From NCBI RefSeq assembly GCF_000519205.1, contig NZ_JAFB01000005.1, positions 287,724 through 351,723 on the forward strand: a stretch of 64,000 nucleotides of DNA. Reading direction: 5' to 3'. Positions 7,853-16,502 of this stretch are shown piece by piece. A program made the position numbers and the translations under genes. The notes under the pieces are model-generated. The model was not told the DNA's origin, did no database searches, and worked only from the letters and a program-made list of their open reading frames with translations. This stretch comes from Amycolatopsis taiwanensis DSM 45107. Its GTDB lineage: Bacteria > Actinomycetota > Actinomycetes > Mycobacteriales > Pseudonocardiaceae. Numbering within the stretch: position 1 is the first letter of the stretch; every line of letters begins with the position of its first letter.

Positions 7853-9393
7853 CCCCGGTTCTCGCGCAGTTGTTGCCAGATAAGGAAGTATGCCCGGTGC
7901 ACCACGTGCGCCACCCGGCCCTGGGCGGGCGTCGCTCCGAACGACGCGAACGAGCGCCACCACCCGGCTCGTTCGAGGGCGTGCGCGGCGAGGTCCTCGC
8001 GACTGCCGCCGGGCATGCCCAACTGGTCGGCGACCTCGGCGTTGCTGCCGACCCGCAGTACCTCCTCGGCCAGATCCTCCGGCATGTCCACCGCGCCGGC
8101 CACCACCAGGGTCAGCGCTTCGAGCAGCCGAAGCTGGTGTGCCTCGGGTTTGGCCAGCAGCACTTCGATCGCGTCGTGCACGCGCTGCCGCTCGGCCGGG
8201 TCGCCCGAGGCGTGCGCGAGCGCGGTCACCGACGCGAGCGCCGCCGCGGCCTTGATTCCGTCCGCGCGGGCGGCGAACACCACGTTCAGCCGAGCCCGCA
8301 CCGCGGCCAGGCCGGAAGCCTCCAGCAGCAGGCGGCGCAACGCACCCGCGGTGATCTCGGGTTCGGCCCGGATCGCCTCGATCGCCCGGCGAATCCCGTA
8401 GAGGTCGAGGCGTTCCAGCAGCCGCACCCTGGTGCCCGCCGGCACCTCGCAGTCCCAGCTGGTGAAGATGTCGGCCGCGACGAACATCGTCTCCAGGGTC
8501 GGATCGTCCAGTTTGGACATCTGGCGGAGCGCATCGAAGTCGGCCGAGGTGAACCCGCCGGACTCGGCCGACTCGGCGATCAGGCCGATCACCGGCAGCA
8601 CGTCGGCGACCCGCGGCTTCAGCAGCGCGGCCTGTTTCTCGGCCAGGATGGTCGCGGCCTTCCACACGTCGTTTTCCGCGCCCTGCACCGACTCCGGGGC
8701 GATCGTGTCGGCCTTGTTGAGCACGGCGATCGCGTTGACCGGGCCCGCCTCACGGCTCGCGGTCGCGGCGGTGAACGCGGCGAGCGCCTGGTGGTCGTCG
8801 GCGCGAACGCCCTGTGTGACAACGTAAAGCACGGCCTCCGCACCCGCGACCGCGTTGCGCGAGGTGTCGTCGAGTTCGTCGGAGCCCTCGCCCTGCTTGG
8901 CGGCGCCCAGCAGTTCCTCGGTTCGCGACACGGACGCGGCGTCGAGGGAGCCGAGGCCGGGGGTGTCGATCACCGTCATGTCTTCCAGGACGGCGTTGGT
9001 CAGGTACGCCTCGATGTGCGAGACCTCGGAGATGTCCGCGCCACCCAGGTCGGCGGGGATCGTGCCGTCGGCGGCGAAGGGCAGCACCTGCTTGCGGCCA
9101 CTGGTGAAGACCACTTCGATGCGGTCCACCGTGCCGTACTGGAAGCGCGTGACCAGGCGGGTGCACTCGCCGACGTCGGTCGGCGCGACCCGGCGCCCGA
9201 TCAGCGCGTTGACCAGAGTGGACTTGCCGGACTTGATGCGCCCGGCGACGGCCACCTGTAAGGGCGCGGACAGGCGGCGCATCACCTCGGCGAACCCCGC
9301 CGCGGTACGGGCCGAAACCTGCGGCTGCAACCGTCGGCACAGGTTCGCCACCGACATCGACAGCGGGCCAGCCAGGCGGCCCGGGTCCGTCAC
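7849..9393 (-). CDS. Dynamin-like GTPase, IniA-like
   Basis: This 514-residue GTPase opens the operon. G1 is GRIKSGKST (51-59), G3 is DTPG in the stretch MTVIDTPGLGSLD, and G4 is NKAD near residue 227. The C-terminal half is helical with no obvious membrane hairpin, which resembles the IniA half of the IniA/IniC pair. GTG at 9393 is chosen because AAAGGAGG lies 8 bases before it; the open frame runs on to 9438. Together with the IniC-like protein it probably assembles on membranes; the stress signal that induces it is unknown. Confidence 0.87.
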   Translation of the reverse strand: MTDPGRLAGPLSMSVANLCRRLQPQVSARTAAGFAEVMRRLSAPLQVAVAGRIKSGKSTLVNALIGRRVAPTDVGECTRLVTRFQYGTVDRIEVVFTSGRKQVLPFAADGTIPADLGGADISEVSHIEAYLTNAVLEDMTVIDTPGLGSLDAASVSRTEELLGAAKQGEGSDELDDTSRNAVAGAEAVLYVVTQGVRADDHQALAAFTAATASREAGPVNAIAVLNKADTIAPESVQGAENDVWKAATILAEKQAALLKPRVADVLPVIGLIAESAESGGFTSADFDALRQMSKLDDPTLETMFVAADIFTSWDCEVPAGTRVRLLERLDLYGIRRAIEAIRAEPEITAGALRRLLLEASGLAAVRARLNVVFAARADGIKAAAALASVTALAHASGDPAERQRVHDAIEVLLAKPEAHQLRLLEALTLVVAGAVDMPEDLAEEVLRVGSNAEVADQLGMPGGSREDLAAHALERAGWWRSFASFGATPAQGRVAHVVHRAYFLIWQQLRENRG

Positions 9394-9817
9394 GTCGCCC
9401 CCTCCTTTCGGGTGAAATCCTGCCAGAACTCCGGTCAAGGACCTAATGAAGGTGGCCGGCGCTGGTGAACCCGGGCTGTTGAAAGCGATTTTCGATAATC
9501 GTCACCGGAACGGCGCCGGATCGACGCGGCCGCATCCCCTGGTCGCCCCTGTGACGACCGCGGTCTTCCCGGTCAGCTCGCCAGTCATGATCGGTACGAT
9601 AGGGAGCACCCCTGACAAGAACGGGCTCAAAAGGTCAGGGGCCACTCAGGGTCATCACCGATCGCGCAGCGCCGCGGGACGCGGGAAGCTACCACCGGGC
9701 GCGAACGAAGCCAGACTCGCGGACGATCGACTTCGACCCGTCGGGGGCGCACGGGGTCACGACCGGCCGCGAGATTTCAGGCAGCAGGGGAACCACAGGC
9801 TCGACCAGGGAGCAAGC
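9394..9817. other. Divergent intergenic region, dynamin operon / ABC transporter
   Basis: These 424 bases carry the leader of the dynamin operon on one side and of the ABC transporter on the other. A TACGAT at 9595-9600 could be a -10 box reading rightwards. An open frame continues upstream of the ABC start, but its product is low-complexity and the ribosome site lies at 9818. Nothing else was recognised. Confidence 0.4.
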
Positions 9818-10756
9818 ATGATCGAGGCAAGCGGCCTCACGAAGAGGTACGGCAAGACACTGGCCGTGAACGACCTGTCCTTCAGCGTCGCGCCGGGCAA
9901 GGTCACCGGCTTCCTCGGCCCCAACGGCGCCGGCAAGTCCACCACCATGCGGATGATCCTGGGGCTGGACAACCCGACCTCCGGCACGGTGCGCATCGAC
10001 GGCCGGCGCTACCAGGAGCTCAAGCACCCGCTCCGCAAGATCGGGGCCCTGCTCGACGCGAAGTGGGTGCACCCGAACCGGTCGGCCCGCGCGCACCTGA
10101 AGTGGATGGCGGTGTCCAACAAGATCCCGGTCAGCCGGGTGGACGAGGTGCTCGACGCCGTCGGGCTGACCAGCGTGGCCGGCAAGCGCGCCGGCGGGTT
10201 CTCGCTCGGCATGTCCCAGCGGCTCGGCATCGCCGGGGCGTTGCTCGGTGATCCCGAGGTACTGCTGTTCGACGAGCCGGTCAACGGTCTGGATCCCGAG
10301 GGCATCCTGTGGATCCGCCAGTTCATGCACCGCCTGGCGGACGAGGGCCGGACCGTCTTCGTGTCCAGCCACCTGCTCTCCGAGATGGCGCTGACGGCCT
10401 CCGAGCTGGTGGTGATCGGCAAGGGGCAGCTGATCGCACAGTCCAGCACGAAGGAATTCGTGGCCAGGGCGACGGAGGTCACGGTGAAGGTCCGCAGCCC
10501 GCAACTCGACCAGCTCCGGGTCGTGCTGCAGCACGCCAGCGCCACCATCACCGATGAGGACGGTGGCATCGAGGTCTCCGGCATGGACAGCGACAGGATC
10601 GGCGAACTGGCCGCCGCCAACGGGATCGTGCTGCACGAGCTCAGCCCGCGCACCGGCTCGCTGGAGCAGGCCTTCATGCAGATGACCGGGGACGCCGTCG
10701 AGTACCACACCGAACTCGAGGCCGAAGCCCGCCACGTGCTCGAGCCGACTCGCTAA
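9818..10756 (+). CDS. ABC transporter ATP-binding protein (ABC-2 type)
   Basis: The 312-residue ATPase has Walker A GPNGAGKST (34-42), the signature FSLGMSQRLGIAGALLG, and Walker B VLLFDEP. An HLLSEM switch region follows, and a C-terminal extension of about 80 residues is typical of ABC-2 exporters of the CcmA/DrrA type. It energises the permease encoded 9 bases downstream. Substrate unknown; the family includes antibiotic and peptide exporters. The ATG at 9818 is preceded by AGGGAG, and homology begins with the third residue. Confidence 0.9.
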   Translation: MIEASGLTKRYGKTLAVNDLSFSVAPGKVTGFLGPNGAGKSTTMRMILGLDNPTSGTVRIDGRRYQELKHPLRKIGALLDAKWVHPNRSARAHLKWMAVSNKIPVSRVDEVLDAVGLTSVAGKRAGGFSLGMSQRLGIAGALLGDPEVLLFDEPVNGLDPEGILWIRQFMHRLADEGRTVFVSSHLLSEMALTASELVVIGKGQLIAQSSTKEFVARATEVTVKVRSPQLDQLRVVLQHASATITDEDGGIEVSGMDSDRIGELAAANGIVLHELSPRTGSLEQAFMQMTGDAVEYHTELEAEARHVLEPTR

Positions 10757-10765
10757 GGGGAGACC

Positions 10766-11536
10766 ATGACTCTGCTCGCAGTTGAGCGCATCAAGCTCTT
10801 GACCACGCGCTCGCCCTGGTGGTGCGCCCTGATCGCGCTGGCCCTGACCATCGGGTTCGCCGCGCTCATGGTGGGCACCTCCACCGACACCGAGTTCACC
10901 GCGACGGTGGCCTCCACCCAGTTCGGCGCGAACTTCGGCATGGCCGTCGTGATGGTGCTGGCCGCGCTTTCGGTGACCACCGAATACCGCTTCTCCACGA
11001 TCCGCACCACGTTCCAGGCGGTGCCGAACCGGGTCGCGGTGCTGATCGCCAAGACCGCCGTGGTCGCCGCGCTGGCGCTGGTCATCGGTGAGCTCAGCGC
11101 GTTCGGTTCCTGGGGCGTGAGCCTGCTGATCAAGCCCAACGCCGATCTCGCCCTCAACAGCTCCGCGGACTGGATCAACGTGGCCGGAGTGGGCGCGGTT
11201 TACGCGCTGGCCGCGGTGATCGCGGTGGCGGTCGGCATCCTGGTCCGGCACAGCGCCGGGGCGATCGCACTGGTCCTGATCTACGCGCTCGCCGTGGAGA
11301 GCCTGATCCGGCTCATCCCGACCGTCGGCCCGAAGATCTACGAGTGGCTGCCGTTCAACGTCGCGCAGAAGTTCCTGACCGGGGACGGGGCGTCCAACGC
11401 CGGGCGCAACGCACTGGCGGGCCCGCCGTTGTCCACCGCCGAGCTGAGCCAAGGGTGGTCGCTGGCCTATTTCGCCGGCATCGCTCTCGTTCTGCTGGCC
11501 GTGGCCATCGGCGCCGCGAAGAAACGGGACGCCTGA
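10766..11536 (+). CDS. ABC-2 family transporter permease
   Basis: The 256-residue protein has about six membrane segments (first near residues 18-36, then 60-75, 95-115, 130-160, 165-190 and 230-250), typical of one-component ABC-2 permeases. AGGGGAG lies 3 bases before the ATG. It forms an operon with the ATPase and is closed by the terminator at 11622. Substrate cannot be inferred. Confidence 0.88.
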   Translation: MTLLAVERIKLLTTRSPWWCALIALALTIGFAALMVGTSTDTEFTATVASTQFGANFGMAVVMVLAALSVTTEYRFSTIRTTFQAVPNRVAVLIAKTAVVAALALVIGELSAFGSWGVSLLIKPNADLALNSSADWINVAGVGAVYALAAVIAVAVGILVRHSAGAIALVLIYALAVESLIRLIPTVGPKIYEWLPFNVAQKFLTGDGASNAGRNALAGPPLSTAELSQGWSLAYFAGIALVLLAVAIGAAKKRDA

Positions 11537-11621
11537 CCGAGTAAATATTGTAAACGTTCCACAGGGGACACTCCGGCGAATTTGCAAATTCGGGGCGCAG
11601 GTCGCCGGAGAAGGGGAATAA

Positions 11622-11663
11622 AAAGACCCGGGCCGCCAAATTCGGGGGGTGGCCCGGGTCTTT
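11622..11663 (+). terminator. Intrinsic terminator after the ABC-2 operon
   Basis: AAAGACCCGGGCC pairs perfectly with GGCCCGGGTCTTT (13 bp) across a 16-base loop. A/T runs on both ends allow action on either strand. It sits about 90 bases after the permease stop. Confidence 0.85.
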
Positions 11664-11879
11664 AATTTCGGCCGCCACGGATAGCCCCGAGTGACCTCTC
11701 GATGACCCACTGGCCACCACCACGGCAGGCAAAAACGCCGTTCAATGGATTAATCAACGAACCGCCCGGGTAGCGACACCGTTAAAACCTCGTAAAGCAT
11801 TTGTGGCCACCCTCACACAAACCTGACAGACCAGCGCTGACCAGGGAATATGGAAACCGAAGTTCGGAGGTGACCTCCC
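11664..11879. other. Intergenic leader of the 11880 gene
   Basis: No gene is seen here. The stretch is less GC-rich than its surroundings and ends in the strong ribosome site GGAGGTGACC of the next gene, so it should contain that gene's promoter. Confidence 0.4.
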
Positions 11880-12449
11880 TTGGCAGCGGATATCGGACGA
11901 GGAATCGACACAACATTTCCGCACCATGATCCGTGGCCTCCCGTCGTGGAGCCGTTGGACCTGCTGCGGTGGTCGCAGGCCATCGAACTGCCGCGCGACA
12001 CCGGGATGGCGACCAAGCCGTCGGAATTGCGGCGCGCCTGGGTCCATCACGCTCCCGAACGAGACGTGGTCGCACTGTTCCGTGCGGTCTCGGCCGAAGG
12101 AGAACCCGTGCCCGCGCCGTGGTGGCTGCGGGCGCTGGCCGAAGGCCGGCTCGAAGACCGGGACACCGGCTTTCGGATCGAGGACCGGATGGCGCAGTTG
12201 CTCGCCCGGCGCCCGGGCTGGGTGTTCGTGCCGTGGGCCGCGGACGGCGAGTCCGGGTACTGGGAGTTCATGCCCTCCGAGCAGGGCAGATCCGGGCACC
12301 GGATCCCGACCACCATCCTGAACACCAGCCGCCACGACGGCTGGATCGACGTGCTGCCCGCACACAGCGGCCGCACCCCGGCGCCGATCCAGGTGGCCGG
12401 CCTGGCCGGGCTGCGGTCCCGGCTGGGTGAGTTCGAGGCCGTTCGCTGA
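11880..12449 (+). CDS. Conserved hypothetical protein, 189 residues
   Basis: The frame starts at TTG 11880, which has GGAGG 9 bases upstream. The soluble product has several W residues (VEPLDLLRWSQAIE, APWWLRALAEG, GWVFVPWAADG, GYWEFMP) and no signal or membrane segment. I do not recognise a family. A beta-rich C-terminal half (GHRIPTTILNTSRHDGWIDV) suggests a small globular domain. The downstream trmB gene has its own promoter, so the two need not be linked in function. Confidence 0.7.
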   Translation: MAADIGRGIDTTFPHHDPWPPVVEPLDLLRWSQAIELPRDTGMATKPSELRRAWVHHAPERDVVALFRAVSAEGEPVPAPWWLRALAEGRLEDRDTGFRIEDRMAQLLARRPGWVFVPWAADGESGYWEFMPSEQGRSGHRIPTTILNTSRHDGWIDVLPAHSGRTPAPIQVAGLAGLRSRLGEFEAVR

Positions 12450-12497
12450 CGCGCGGGCCCCGGCTGGATGGTGCTGGCCCACGGTTACCTTGGGAGT

Positions 12498-13217
12498 GTG
12501 AAGAGCGATCAGCAGCCACGCCTACGCAGCGTGGTCAGCTACGTGCAGCGGGGCGGCCGGATGACCGTCGGCCAGCAGCGTGCCTGGGAAGAGCTGTGGC
12601 CCGAACTGGGCCGTGAGGTGTCCGAACTGGCACCGGGCCCGATCGATTTCGCCGAGTGGTTCGGCCGGTCGGCGCCGGTGCTGCTGGAGATCGGTTCCGG
12701 CATGGGGGAGACCACCGCGCAGCTCGCGGCGGCCGAGCCGGAGGTCAACTACGTCGCGGTGGAGGTGTACGAGGCCGGGCTCGGCCAGCTGATGCTGCGT
12801 ACCGAGCGGCTCGCTCTGGACAACCTTCGCCTTCTCCACGGTGACGCCGTACTGCTGCTCACCGAGCATGTCGCGCCCGACTCGCTGTCGGGTGTGCGGA
12901 TCTTCTTCCCCGACCCGTGGCCGAAGAAGCGGCACCACAAGCGCCGGCTGATCCAGCCGGAGTTCATCCGCCTGCTGTCCTCGCGGATCGCTCCCGGCGG
13001 GATCCTCCACCTGGCCACGGACTGGGAGCACTATGCCGAACAGATGCTGGCGGTCTGCGCGGCCGAGTCCACACTGCGTAACCGGTTCCCCGACTGGGCA
13101 CCACGGCCGGGCTGGCGTCCCATCACCAAGTTCGAACAGCGCGCGAATGAGGAAGGCCGGGTCAGCCGCGACCTGATCTTCGAACGGCTGCCCGTGAAGT
13201 CCGGTAGCCGGCATTAA
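12498..13217 (+). CDS. trmB: tRNA (guanine46-N7)-methyltransferase
   Basis: The 239-residue enzyme has the SAM-binding loop LLEIGSGMGETT and the TrmB signature IFFPDPWPKKRHHKRRL. The latter holds the catalytic Asp and basic tRNA-contacting residues. It places m7G at position 46 of the tRNA variable loop. GTG at 12498 is chosen because TACCTT (12486-12491) ends 6 bases before it, indicating a leaderless mRNA; the open frame begins at 12468. The C-terminal half (FEQRANEEGRVSRDLIFERL) matches the family end. Confidence 0.95.
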   Translation: MKSDQQPRLRSVVSYVQRGGRMTVGQQRAWEELWPELGREVSELAPGPIDFAEWFGRSAPVLLEIGSGMGETTAQLAAAEPEVNYVAVEVYEAGLGQLMLRTERLALDNLRLLHGDAVLLLTEHVAPDSLSGVRIFFPDPWPKKRHHKRRLIQPEFIRLLSSRIAPGGILHLATDWEHYAEQMLAVCAAESTLRNRFPDWAPRPGWRPITKFEQRANEEGRVSRDLIFERLPVKSGSRH

Positions 13218-13302
13218 ATACACACTTTGATTGACATAACGACAATAACACCCCGGATTACTTGCGTGATCTGGGTTAAACCGGCCTGCTAGCCTATTAA
13301 TG

Positions 13303-13764
13303 GTGAGCGGGGAAAGAACGGCCTATTTGGTGAAACGGCTCGAGTTGGCCGTGCGGGGGCGGCTGGACTCGGCGATGCGCCCGCACGGCCTGACCGTCGT
13401 GCAGTACACGGCGTTGACGGCGCTGAGACGACAGCCCGGCCAGTCGTCGGCGCAGCTGGCGCGGCGCTCGTTCGTCAGCGCACAGACCATGCAGGAGCTG
13501 ATGACCAAGCTCGAACGTCAGGGGCTGGTCACGCGCACGCCATCCGATGGCAACCGCCGGGTGCTGAGCCTCCGCCTGACCGAGTTCGGAATGGCGAAGC
13601 TGATCGACACCGACCACGAGGTGGACGAGATAGAGCGCCAGATGCTCGCCGACCTCGACGAAGACCAGGTCGAGGCGCTGCGGCAAGCCTTGCGGCTGTG
13701 CACGCAGCGCCTCACCGGCCCGCTCCCTACTCGTCTGAGAGCGGCTCCGCCTGAATTCGCTTGA
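13303..13764 (+). CDS. MarR-family winged-helix regulator
   Basis: The 153-residue protein has the MarR layout: dimerisation helices at both ends and a winged HTH (SSAQLARRSFVSAQTMQELM, followed by the wing TPSDGNRRVLSL). TAGCCT at 13290-13295 is a clear -10 box. It leaves 7 bases before GTG 13303 and 4 before ATG 13300, so GTG is slightly favoured. The 3' end overlaps the convergent FtsX permease gene by 38 bases, suggesting that mutual antisense effects could link the two. MarR proteins usually respond to small phenolic ligands; the target is unknown. Confidence 0.88.
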   Translation: MSGERTAYLVKRLELAVRGRLDSAMRPHGLTVVQYTALTALRRQPGQSSAQLARRSFVSAQTMQELMTKLERQGLVTRTPSDGNRRVLSLRLTEFGMAKLIDTDHEVDEIERQMLADLDEDQVEALRQALRLCTQRLTGPLPTRLRAAPPEFA

Positions 13765-15673
13765 GCGCAGGCGTGCAGACCAGGGCCGCGAGCACGGCGA
13801 CGCCGAGCCCGAGCACGACCGGCGCCGCTAGCCAGGGGGTGAGCACGGCGGTCGCCGACTCGCGTCCCCGGGTCGCGACGGCGAACAGGCCGAGCCCGAC
13901 CGCCACTCCCGCCCCGCCCGCGCCGATCGTGGCCACCAGCGCCGGTATCGCGGCCTCCGCACGAAGCGCGCGGGAAAGCACCCGTACTCCGGTGCCGGCG
14001 GCCATCAGCGGCCCGAAGGTCCGGCGGCGGTCCAGCACCGAGCCCGCGGTCGCGATCGCCACGCTGCAACCGGCGAGCAGGGCCGCCGTGACCAGGCCGA
14101 TCACCGTCACACGCCGCAGGTCCGTCAGCTCGTCCCCCTGATACGCCAGGTAATCCGATCGGCTGAACAGGGACGCCTGGCCCGCGGTGGCGCGGATCAG
14201 CGCGGTCCGGATCACCTCGTGGTCGGCCGGATCGGTGTGGACGGTGATCTCGTTTTCTCCGCTGAGGACCGCCCGCTCGGTCTGGTGGTAGCGCGCGAGT
14301 TCGGCGTTGATCGGCGCCAGCAACGGTCCGGCCTCGGTCTCGGTGTGCACGCTGATCGCCGAGTCCCCATCACCGGGGGCACCGGCCATACCCGAGAAGC
14401 TCGGCATCAGGGTCAGCGCCATCGAACCGACGAACACCGCGAGCACCACACCGGCCGAGGCCCGGTAGGCGCCGCGCGGGTCGTCCCGCAGCCGCCGGCC
14501 GGCGAGCAGTCCCGACGGCCGCCGCCAGGCTCGCACGAAGATCGCGCCCACCGCGAAGGTCAGCCACGGACCGACCACCACCGCGGAGCCGATGACCATG
14601 GCGAGCCCGAGCAGCAACAGCTCGAAGCCGGCGTGGTGGTCGAGCACGGCGTAGGCGAAGACCGCCAGCGAGACCGGCACCGCCAGCAGGCGCCAGGCGC
14701 GCAACGGCTTCGGGGTGTGGGCGCTGACCGCACCGACCGGGTTGGCCACCACCCGCCGCAGGCCGAGCACCGCGGCCAGCAGCACCAGCACCACGATCCC
14801 GGCGGCCAACAGCACCGTGGTGACCAGCGGGAGCCGGAAGTCGCCCGGCAGCCAGGTGCCACCGCCCCACGGAACCAGCGCCGCGAGCCGGTCCAGCAAC
14901 GGGCTCACCGCCACACCGAGCAGCGCACCGACGATCGCGGCGATGCCGGTTTCCGTCGCCACCATGCCGGTCACCTGGCCGGGAGTGGCGCCTGCGAGGC
15001 GTAACGCGGCGAGCCGCCGTTCCCGGCTGGCCGCGGTCAGCCGGGACGACGACGCGACCAGCACCAGGCTCGGCACCAGCAGCACGACCATGCCGATCCC
15101 GGCGAGGAACTTCAGCCCGGGGTCCGCGTGGGCGCCCTGGGCGCTGCCGAATCCGGCCACGGCCATCTGGTGGGCCCCGGGCAGGGTGTCCGGCGTGTAC
15201 CCGACCAGCGCCACGAGCTGGTCCGGATATGCCAGCGCGGCGTCGGAGAGGGTGCCCACGACGTGGTCGGGAAAGCGGTCGGCGAGCTGGGCCGCGGGCA
15301 GCGCATGCATCCGTTCGAACAGCGCGGGCGAGACCACCACCTCGCCCGGCCCGGGCAGTGCCGGTACGCCCGCGGGCAGACCGATCGTCGCCGGATCGAC
15401 GGTGGGCGCCACGTTCACCACGGTGATCTGGTCCCCGTTGCTCAAATCGTTGGTGGCGTCGACCAGCATGGTCTTGGCCCCTGCGTTTCCGCCGAGGTTG
15501 TGCGGCTCCTGCCAGTACGAGCGTTGCGCGCGCTGCCCGGCCGCGGACGGCAGACTCGCCAGCAGCAGCACCAGCCCCGTGGCGACCGCCACGCCGACCA
15601 CGGTGAGCAGGCTGGAGGTCCGGGTGCGCCGGTCGCCGCGCAACACCCGGAACGCGAACCGGACGGGATTCAC
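13727..15673 (-). CDS. FtsX-like ABC transporter permease
   Basis: The 648-residue permease has an N-terminal membrane helix after a basic start, a large extracytoplasmic region (about residues 45-175), a first FtsX core (about 190-310 with SRERRLAALRLAGATPGQV), further helices, a second external loop with STQ-rich character, and a second core near 530-640. This duplicated layout is that of large MacB/FtsX-type exporters. GTG 15673 overlaps the stop of the ATPase gene by 4 bases. It works with that ATPase in export or envelope stress defence; the substrate is unknown. Confidence 0.87.
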   Translation of the reverse strand: MNPVRFAFRVLRGDRRTRTSSLLTVVGVAVATGLVLLLASLPSAAGQRAQRSYWQEPHNLGGNAGAKTMLVDATNDLSNGDQITVVNVAPTVDPATIGLPAGVPALPGPGEVVVSPALFERMHALPAAQLADRFPDHVVGTLSDAALAYPDQLVALVGYTPDTLPGAHQMAVAGFGSAQGAHADPGLKFLAGIGMVVLLVPSLVLVASSSRLTAASRERRLAALRLAGATPGQVTGMVATETGIAAIVGALLGVAVSPLLDRLAALVPWGGGTWLPGDFRLPLVTTVLLAAGIVVLVLLAAVLGLRRVVANPVGAVSAHTPKPLRAWRLLAVPVSLAVFAYAVLDHHAGFELLLLGLAMVIGSAVVVGPWLTFAVGAIFVRAWRRPSGLLAGRRLRDDPRGAYRASAGVVLAVFVGSMALTLMPSFSGMAGAPGDGDSAISVHTETEAGPLLAPINAELARYHQTERAVLSGENEITVHTDPADHEVIRTALIRATAGQASLFSRSDYLAYQGDELTDLRRVTVIGLVTAALLAGCSVAIATAGSVLDRRRTFGPLMAAGTGVRVLSRALRAEAAIPALVATIGAGGAGVAVGLGLFAVATRGRESATAVLTPWLAAPVVLGLGVAVLAALVCTPALKRIQAEPLSDE

Positions 15674-16392
15674 GCTGGTTCCTCCGCGAGTTCGCGCGCG
15701 ACCGGCTCAGTCTCGGTCGCGATGCGGCCGTCACGGATCACGATCGTGCGTGGCAGCGAAGCGGCGAGCTCGTGGTCGTGGGTCACGATGAGCACGGACG
15801 CGCCGGCGTCGGCCGCCGCCGCGAGCATGGCCCGCATGGTGTCCCGGCCGGTCCGGGTGTCCAGCGCGCCGGTCGGCTCGTCGGCGAAGATGATCTTGGG
15901 TCGATGGGTGAGCGCCCGCGCGATGGCGACGCGCTGCGCCTGGCCGCCGGACAGCTCGCCGGGGCGGCTGCCTTCCCGGCCACGCAGGCCCAGCCGGTCC
16001 AGCCATTCCCGGGCCGCGGCGATCGCCTGACCACGCCGGACGCCGTCGAGCAGCATCGGCAACGCGACGTTCTCCTCGGCGGTGAGTTCGGCGACGAGCA
16101 GGCCCGACTGGAACACGAATCCGAACTCCCGGCGGCGCAGTTCACTGCGCTTCTTCTCGGAAAGGTGATCGATGCGCGCCCCGGCCAGGCGGATCTCACC
16201 CGCGTCGGGCCGGATGATGCCGGCCAGCGCGTGCAGCAGCGTGGTCTTGCCGGAGCCCGAAGGGCCGACGATGGCCACCGCCTCGCCCGGCTGGACGTCG
16301 ATGTCCACCCCGGCCAGCGCATCCTGCGTTCCGTACTGTTTTCTCAGCCCTCGGCCGGAAAGCAGCCCGTGGGTGTTCCACTCCTGAGTCAT
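15670..16392 (-). CDS. ABC transporter ATP-binding protein (MacB/LolD type)
   Basis: The 240-residue ATPase has Walker A GPSGSGKTT, signature LSGGQAQRVAIARAL, Walker B IIFADEPTGALD and the H-loop VTHD. The DEPTGALD motif is typical of MacB/LolD-like mechanotransmitting ABC proteins. ATG 16392 is preceded by AAGGTG; a GTG 15 bases upstream is an alternative. It is in one operon with the FtsX permease and divergent from the histidine kinase, whose -10 box lies 99 bases away, which suggests control by that two-component system. Confidence 0.9.
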   Translation of the reverse strand: MTQEWNTHGLLSGRGLRKQYGTQDALAGVDIDVQPGEAVAIVGPSGSGKTTLLHALAGIIRPDAGEIRLAGARIDHLSEKKRSELRRREFGFVFQSGLLVAELTAEENVALPMLLDGVRRGQAIAAAREWLDRLGLRGREGSRPGELSGGQAQRVAIARALTHRPKIIFADEPTGALDTRTGRDTMRAMLAAAADAGASVLIVTHDHELAASLPRTIVIRDGRIATETEPVARELAEEPA

Positions 16393-16502
16393 GTCCAGCA
16401 CCTTCACAGCGAGCCCTACCGGCTCGGATCGGCCATCCGGCCGATCCGGACTGGCTGGACGGCCAGGACCGGACCGGGGTGGACGTCCTCTACCGTCGCG
16501 TT

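Noticed and set aside
9446..9817. N-terminal extension of the ABC ATPase
   Set aside because: The 124 upstream codons are not protein-like; the ATPase fold begins right after the ATG at 9818, which has a ribosome site.
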